The notes under the pieces are model-generated. The model saw only the letters and a program-made list of their open reading frames with translations, was not told the DNA's origin and searched no databases. A stretch of DNA of 22,123 nucleotides from NCBI GenBank assembly GCA_027575765.1, contig JANBPT010000809.1:1-22123 (forward strand). Direction: 5' to 3'. Source of the stretch: Tieghemiomyces parasiticus (lineage: Eukaryota > Kickxellomycota > Dimargaritomycetes > Dimargaritales > Dimargaritaceae). Made by a program: the position numbers and the translations under genes. Shown here piece by piece: positions 17,754-22,123 of the stretch (position 1 is the first letter of the stretch; the number at the start of each line of letters is the position of its first letter).

Positions 17754-19454
17754 ATGGGGTACCTCACCTACCTACGCACCCGCCTGACTTTCCAACATTC
17801 CCCATCGGCACCTAATACGCCATCTACCCCGCCCCCGTCAGACATGCACTTCGGTTCCGACGCCGCCAAGGGTCGCTACCGATCCCTTGCGGGCCCCGCG
17901 GAGCCTTCTCCCGAACCTGCATTACCAACGCCCTCCCCCGCCCCGACCATACCGGCCGGGCGGGACTGGTCCGAGTACGCCGTGGACGAAGTCGACCCCG
18001 GGGCGTATCAGTCCACATTTTCCTGGCGCAAACTCTGGCGCTATGCCGGACCCGGTTGGCTCATGGCTGTGGCCTACTTGGACCCGGGCAACCTCGAGTC
18101 CGACTTACAGAGCGGGGCCGTCGCCGGCTACGGCCTTATCTGGTTGTTGCTATGGTCCCATGTCGTGGGCTTCGTTATCCAGTGCCTGGCCGCCAAGCTC
18201 GGCGTCGTCACCGGCCGCCACCTTGCCGAGCACGCCAATGCTGGATACCCGCGTCTGGCCTCGCGCCTCCTCTGGTTCGTTGCCGAGATTGCCATCATCG
18301 GGAGTGATATCCAGGAGATTATCGGTACTGCCGTGGCCCTGCGTATCCTGCTGAACCTGCCCCTCTGGGCCGGTGTGCTCATCACAGCCGTCGACTCGTT
18401 CCTGTTCCTCCTGCTTCAGGCACGAGGTGTGCGGTGGCTCGAGGCCTTCTTCGTGGCCCTCATCGCCACCATGGCCGGCTGCTTCTGGGTCGAGATGTTT
18501 CTGAGCCACCCACCCGTCTTGTCCGTTCTCCGGGGTCTGGCGGTCCCCGGCGTCCCGGCGGGATCCGTCACCCAGGCTGTGGGCATGGTGGGCGCTGTCA
18601 TCATGCCTCACAATATATTTCTGCACTCGGCCCTGGTCATGTCGCGCAAGATTGACCGGTCCCCCGCTGCCGCCCACGGCGGAATCCGGGAGGCTAATTT
18701 CTATTTTCGCATCGAGTCGGCCGTAGCCTTGGCCCTGTCGTTCCTCATCAATATGGCCATCATGGTGGTGTTTGCACGCGTGTTCTACGATCCAACGCAG
18801 CCCGACCGTGCCCTCCCAGGCCTCTACGATGCCGCCGACGTGCTCCAGCGGGCCCTTGGCAGCCGCGGCGCGCGCTACCTCTGGGCGGTAGGCCTATTGG
18901 CAGCGGGCCAGACCTCGACCATGACGGGCACCATGGCGGGCCAGTACGTCATGGAAGGCTTCTGGCAATGGCGTGTACGGCCCTGGCAGCGGGTGGCCAT
19001 CACCCGGTCGATCGCCCTCGTGCCTAGCTTGGCGGTGGCCCTCCTGGCGACCGGCCGCTTCGACTCGGTGGGCGAGATCTTGAACGTCCTACAGAGCATC
19101 CAGCTACCCTTCGCTCTCGTCCCCGTGCTCAAATTCACTAGCCACCCGCACGTCGTGGGTGTCTTCGCCAACGGCCGATTCGTTCGTCTGGTCGCCGGGG
19201 CGCTCACCCTGGTGGTGCTGGGGTTCAATGCCTTCCTGCTCGTGGACTTTACGGGTGGCCTGGCCGACGCCGCGGGTACCCCGCCGGCAGTGGCCTACGT
19301 CGTCCTAGGGGTCAGCGCCATACCTTATCTGGCCTTCATTGGATTCCTGGCGTGGTACCCGATCGACCGGCGGCTATCCAAACGCGACCCGTCCACTGCT
19401 TCGGTCTCGCCGTCCGACTCCCCCAAGTTAACTCCACAGTCGGACGTTGAATAG
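17754..19454 (+). CDS. Nramp/SLC11 divalent metal transporter
   Basis: A single-exon, 566-residue polytopic membrane protein of the Nramp family: proton-coupled Mn2+/Fe2+ import, Smf1-Smf3 in yeast. A hydrophilic N-terminus rich in Pro and Ser (1-90) precedes about eleven hydrophobic segments. The two unwound metal-binding motifs are present: DPGN (110-113, in YLDPGNLESDLQSG) in helix 1 and MPHN (284-287, in AVIMPHNIFLHSALV) in helix 6. The family signature loop is also present (about 383-402, AAGQTSTMTGTMAGQYVMEG). The key ligands Asp110, Asn113 and Met284 are intact, so it should be functional. Start: ATCATGG is a good context and gives normal length; the frame is open 47 codons further but only through C-rich leader. 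Location (plasma membrane, endosome or vacuole) cannot be told. Not distinguishable here between Smf paralogues. Confidence 0.95.
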   Translation: MGYLTYLRTRLTFQHSPSAPNTPSTPPPSDMHFGSDAAKGRYRSLAGPAEPSPEPALPTPSPAPTIPAGRDWSEYAVDEVDPGAYQSTFSWRKLWRYAGPGWLMAVAYLDPGNLESDLQSGAVAGYGLIWLLLWSHVVGFVIQCLAAKLGVVTGRHLAEHANAGYPRLASRLLWFVAEIAIIGSDIQEIIGTAVALRILLNLPLWAGVLITAVDSFLFLLLQARGVRWLEAFFVALIATMAGCFWVEMFLSHPPVLSVLRGLAVPGVPAGSVTQAVGMVGAVIMPHNIFLHSALVMSRKIDRSPAAAHGGIREANFYFRIESAVALALSFLINMAIMVVFARVFYDPTQPDRALPGLYDAADVLQRALGSRGARYLWAVGLLAAGQTSTMTGTMAGQYVMEGFWQWRVRPWQRVAITRSIALVPSLAVALLATGRFDSVGEILNVLQSIQLPFALVPVLKFTSHPHVVGVFANGRFVRLVAGALTLVVLGFNAFLLVDFTGGLADAAGTPPAVAYVVLGVSAIPYLAFIGFLAWYPIDRRLSKRDPSTASVSPSDSPKLTPQSDVE

Positions 19455-19883
19455 CTCCGTTCTTTCTTGTATTTTCTGTACACTACTAATAAACAGCAAG
19501 ACTAGCGGCCGTGCTTCTAGGGTTAGGACTGTCGGCCTGACGTCTACCAGCCATCGCAGTAAAAGGGAGGGGACGAGATAACGACCGTGTGTGCAATAGA
19601 GTGCCGGCTGCCGGTTGTTCCAATATAGGTGAGGTGGTGAGTGTAGTAGATGATACCGATAGCCTGACGAAGTGCCACTTTCCCTCCCAGCTGGAAACAG
19701 GGGAGGGGAGAGGGTAAGCCAGGCCTTGGCTGCGAAACCATTCTACCCATCACCTTAAACTCCCTACGGTCAAGACCGCCTGGAACCCGGAACTTGTGCT
19801 TAACAATTCCTCACCCACCCCATTCGCGGTACCTTCACTCCTCGCCGACGGCACTCTCACCCCTCCCTCTTCCTCCAGCTAAC
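19455..19883. other. Intergenic region upstream of gamma-SNAP
   Basis: This holds the Nramp 3' flank and a C/T-rich leader (19750-19880) for gamma-SNAP. TCCTCCAG just before CTAACATGG could be the acceptor of a 5'-UTR intron. Nothing else is supported. Confidence 0.45.
19488..19493 (+). terminator. Putative polyadenylation signal of Nramp gene
   Basis: AATAAA lies 33 bases after the transporter stop codon, immediately after TACTAC. Confidence 0.65.
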
Positions 19884-21466
19884 ATGGCCGACGCCAATCT
19901 GCGCCGCGGGGCCGACTACATGGCCGACGCCCATAAGTAGTAGGTGGTCCGAGTCTTACGAAGGCCGATGCTGAAGGGACGGGACGCATGCGCCCGGGTG
20001 GCTACTACCCAGGTACTCATAGCTAGCCCGCCCTCGCCGATGCTACCTACTAACCCTCAATTTGTCCATCCGCTGCTCGCACCGCCGCTGATACTTTACA
20101 GTACCAAGTCGGGCTGGTTTCGTAAACCCGAGTGGGACATTGCTGCCCAGTTGTATGAGAAGGCCGGTAAGTCCAGTTGCCGACAAGCTTGGCGGGCGTG
20201 TCCGCAGACGAGATTACGTGTCGTGCAACGCACGGCCCTGGTCTTTTCAACGGCGGTGACCCTAATCATGATTTACCAACCCACCCCCGCTTGGCTACAG
20301 CCAATGCCTTTAAGGCTGCCCGGTCGCACGACAACGCCATCCGCGCTTACCAGCAGTCGGCTGACGCCCTGGCCAAGTTTGGCAGGTAAGTCACTTACCC
20401 GTTTTTCGATACCTGGAAGGCAACCGCCCACAATCAACCGGGCCATTCACACGCACGCTTCCTGGGGAACGTACACCATGCCCATCTACCCCTACGCTGC
20501 TATGCCCCCGACCTGCCTACTAGTATGTTCCTAGCGGGAAAGGCGCTGGAGAACGCTGGGAATCTGGCGCAGCAGTCCCAGGACCAACTGCGCGCCATCG
20601 AACTCTACACGCGGGCCAGTGACCTGTACATTGCTCACGGGTCGTCGCCAGACAAAGCGGCTGGAATCGTTGAGAAAGCCGCCCAGTAAGTTTACCCCAG
20701 CCAGGGCGATAGGCTACCAAGTCGCCGTTAAAAGCCCAGGCCACAGCCCTCGCCTGTCCCTTACCATCTGTGTCTGACGCACGCCACGATTTGCACTCGT
20801 ACCCCGCTGCTCTCCCCCAGACTATGCGAACCACTCGATCCTGACCGCGCCCTGGATCTATACAAGCAGAGCGCCAACATTTACGAGGCGGAGGACCGCG
20901 AGCGCATGTCGATCGAAACGCTACGTAACGCCGCCGGCTGCGCCGTTCGCCACCGTCGCTTTCCGGAGGCACTCTTCTTCCTGGGCAAGCTGGCCAAGGC
21001 GTCACGGGTGCTCGTCCGGCGTTCCGAGTCCGACAAGGCCCATTTGTGTATCGTGATTGTGGCGCTGGCCATGGGCGACTCGGTCGAGGCCCGTAAGCGC
21101 CTGGATGGCTGGTTGTTTGCAGGACCCGAGGCCGCGCCGAGTGGCGGCGGGATGTGGGGTAGTGCCCCCGCCAGCACGGGTGACGTGGCTCCGACACCCG
21201 AGGCCGCCGTCGGCCAGGCGCTGGTCGACGCCTTTGAACACTGGGACGCAGCGCAACTGCAGGAGATCCGCCAGGACCCGCGCCACGCGCAGACACTCGA
21301 ATTTCTGCCTTCGGAAGTGGCCAAATTGGCACATCACATGTCCATTTCCGGGGTCAAGGCGGCTGAAAACCTGCCGCCAACTGGTACGACCACCGGTACC
21401 CCCGCAGCGGCACCCGCGTTCCCAGTGAGCGACCCAACGCCGGACGATGATGACGACCTGTGTTAG
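19884..21466 (+). CDS. NAPG: Gamma-SNAP, soluble NSF attachment protein (five exons)
   Basis: Exons 19884-19936, 20102-20166, 20301-20385, 20524-20685 and 20821-21466 join to 336 residues. SNAPs recruit the NSF/Sec18 ATPase to SNARE complexes for disassembly after membrane fusion. The fold is a superhelix of TPR-like repeats, visible as WDIAAQLYEKA, AIRAYQQSADALAKFG, AIELYTRASDLYIAHG, ALDLYKQSANIYEAE and ALFFLGKLAKAS. KSGWFRKPEWD matches the gamma-SNAP K-x-x-x-K-W/R-K-P-D/E block. The C-terminus is a low-complexity acidic tail ending DDDDDLC, like the acidic tail ending in LC of animal gamma-SNAP, which favours gamma over alpha. Donors are GTAGTA, GTAAGT, GTAAGT and GTAAGT; intron 1 has TACTAAC at 20048-20054. 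The first donor is the least standard. All joins preserve frame with no leftover bases. Confidence 0.9.
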
Positions 21467-21485
21467 ATCCAGGAAACACCGTGGG

Positions 21486-21491
21486 AATAAA
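21486..21491 (+). terminator. Putative polyadenylation signal of gamma-SNAP
   Basis: AATAAA lies 19 bases after the gamma-SNAP stop codon. Confidence 0.65.
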
Positions 21492-21689
21492 GTGGATTCG
21501 TCACTTTGAGTGCTTGTACAAACGATACTGATCATATACGAGCCTGGGAAAGCCGTAACCAACTGGGACCATTTATCACCCTGCTCCCTAGGTGGTAAAA
21601 CTCTTGAATAGGTGCTGCGGCTGAGGTCGTAGACTGGTGAAAGGGAGACCTCGGTTTCCGCTTTTCTTTACAAAGCACATCAAGGACAC

Positions 21690-21762
21690 TGTCCGAATAG
21701 CGTCACCATGGTCATTGGGCTCTCTTGGCAACCCAGAGAGCCAAGAACCCATTATTCGGATA
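21690..21762. other. Nested imperfect palindrome between gamma-SNAP and H3
   Basis: An inner stem pairs GGCTCTCT (21718-21725) with AGAGAGCC (21735-21742) around a nine-base loop. An outer stem pairs TCCGAATA (21692-21699) with TATTCGGA (21753-21760). The two 8-bp stems are separated by unpaired internal stretches of 18 and 10 bases, within which TGGG/CCCA could also pair. The inner stem superficially recalls the metazoan histone mRNA stem-loop but is too long, has a nine-base loop and is about 300 bases from the H3 stop. Function unknown. Confidence 0.55.
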
Positions 21763-21788
21763 TTGCGTGAAAATCTTTAGAGTGGTTA

Positions 21789-21794
21789 TTTATT
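21789..21794 (-). terminator. Putative polyadenylation signal of right H3 gene
   Basis: TTTATT on the plus strand gives AATAAA on the minus strand, about 255 bases beyond the right-hand H3 stop codon. No nearer canonical signal was found. Confidence 0.35.
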
Positions 21795-22046
21795 AGAAGT
21801 GAAACATGGCCGCATCATCCATTGGGTGCATTGACCAGAGGCTAAGGGGATAGATTAATCGTTTGAATAGATGAGACATGTTTCATCCCACTCGACGTCA
21901 CTCACCATGACAATGACACACACGATAACTTTTAGACATAGTACGATGGAGGTGGAACATGAGTATATTACAGAAGAACCTCACGCGGACCAGAGAGTAC
22001 TGAGGGTCAGGCGTTAAACAATAAGGGATAAAAAAGGTGAATAAGT

Positions 22047-22123
22047 TTAAGAACGCTCGCCGCGAAGACGACGGGCCAGCTGGATGTCCTTGGGCTGGAT
22101 GGTAACACGCTTGGCGTGGATGG
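22047..22123 (-). CDS. Histone H3, C-terminal end (partial, second copy)
   Basis: On the minus strand this encodes the same 24 C-terminal H3 residues and TAA stop as the left edge, with identical bases throughout. Its 3' flank (acttatt after the stop, reading on its own strand) differs from the left copy (gttactc), so it is a separate gene. The 5' part lies outside the window. Both H3 genes point inward. Confidence 0.97.
   Translation of the reverse strand, partial: IHAKRVTIQPKDIQLARRLRGERS

Larger units (their letters stand above)
21467..22046. other. Intergenic region between convergent gamma-SNAP and H3 genes
   Basis: This is AT-richer than the rest of the window. It holds polyadenylation signals from both sides and the nested palindrome. 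No gene is supported. Its sequence beside the H3 stop is unlike the flank of the left H3 gene, showing that the two H3 copies are distinct loci. Confidence 0.5.
1..22123. repeat. Terminal inverted repeat of exactly 77 bp (bases 1-77 and 22047-22123)
   Basis: The first 77 bases are the exact reverse complement of the last 77. The repeat is wholly coding (H3 tail) and diverges at the base after the stop codon. It is explained by two H3 gene copies and by the way the contig was cut, not by a mobile element: there is no transposase, and the ends are gene fragments. Confidence 0.9.

Noticed and set aside
21718..21742. Metazoan-type histone mRNA stem-loop
   Set aside because: About 300 bases from the H3 stop, stem of 8 bp and loop of nine bases instead of 6 and 4; polyadenylation signals are present instead.
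1..22123. Terminal inverted repeats as ends of a transposon
   Set aside because: The repeats are histone H3 coding sequence, there is no transposase or target duplication, and the interior holds housekeeping genes.

Overview
The window looks like nuclear DNA of an early-diverging, GC-rich fungus. The genes have introns with GTAAGT-type donors, TACTAAC or CTAAC branch sites and CAG/TAG acceptors, and most stop codons are followed by AATAAA or ATTAAA. The histone H3 tail ends in the fungal form RRLRGERS. A gamma-SNAP gene, which budding yeast lacks, argues against a Saccharomyces-type yeast. A zoopagomycete such as Dimargaritales or Kickxellomycotina would fit, but the sequence alone does not settle it. 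No prokaryotic, viral, transposon, CRISPR, tRNA or rRNA feature was found.

Layout, left to right: the 3' end of a histone H3 gene (+) at the left edge; a GPI-anchored BIM1-like (X325) secreted protein (-); casein kinase 2 catalytic subunit (+); a basic hypothetical protein (-, uncertain); a four-exon DH-PH RhoGEF-like protein (-); a ~3 kb stretch with no recognisable gene; ATP synthase subunit j (Atp18, +, two exons); RNA polymerase I subunit RPA12 (-, three exons), convergent with Atp18; the GID/CTLH E3 ligase scaffold Gid1/RanBP9 (+, two exons); an Nramp divalent-metal transporter (+); gamma-SNAP (+, five exons); and the 3' end of a second histone H3 gene (-) at the right edge.

The genes are mostly unrelated housekeeping functions: chromatin, rRNA transcription, respiration, vesicle fusion, protein turnover, signalling and metal uptake. 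They do not form a pathway or cluster. Gene-sense leaders are strongly pyrimidine-rich and therefore lack stop codons by composition, which creates long misleading open frames upstream of several genes.

The two ends of the window are an exact 77-bp inverted repeat made of the last 77 bases of the two H3 genes. This is what a contig cut at a repeated histone gene by a k=77 assembly graph would look like. I see no convincing new multi-gene system. The most interesting items are the BIM1-like protein without its copper-ligand histidines, the RhoGEF with a broken DH core motif, a short KEN-box protein candidate, a nested palindrome beside the right-hand H3 gene, and a structured, possibly RNA-coding, stretch in the gene-poor interval.
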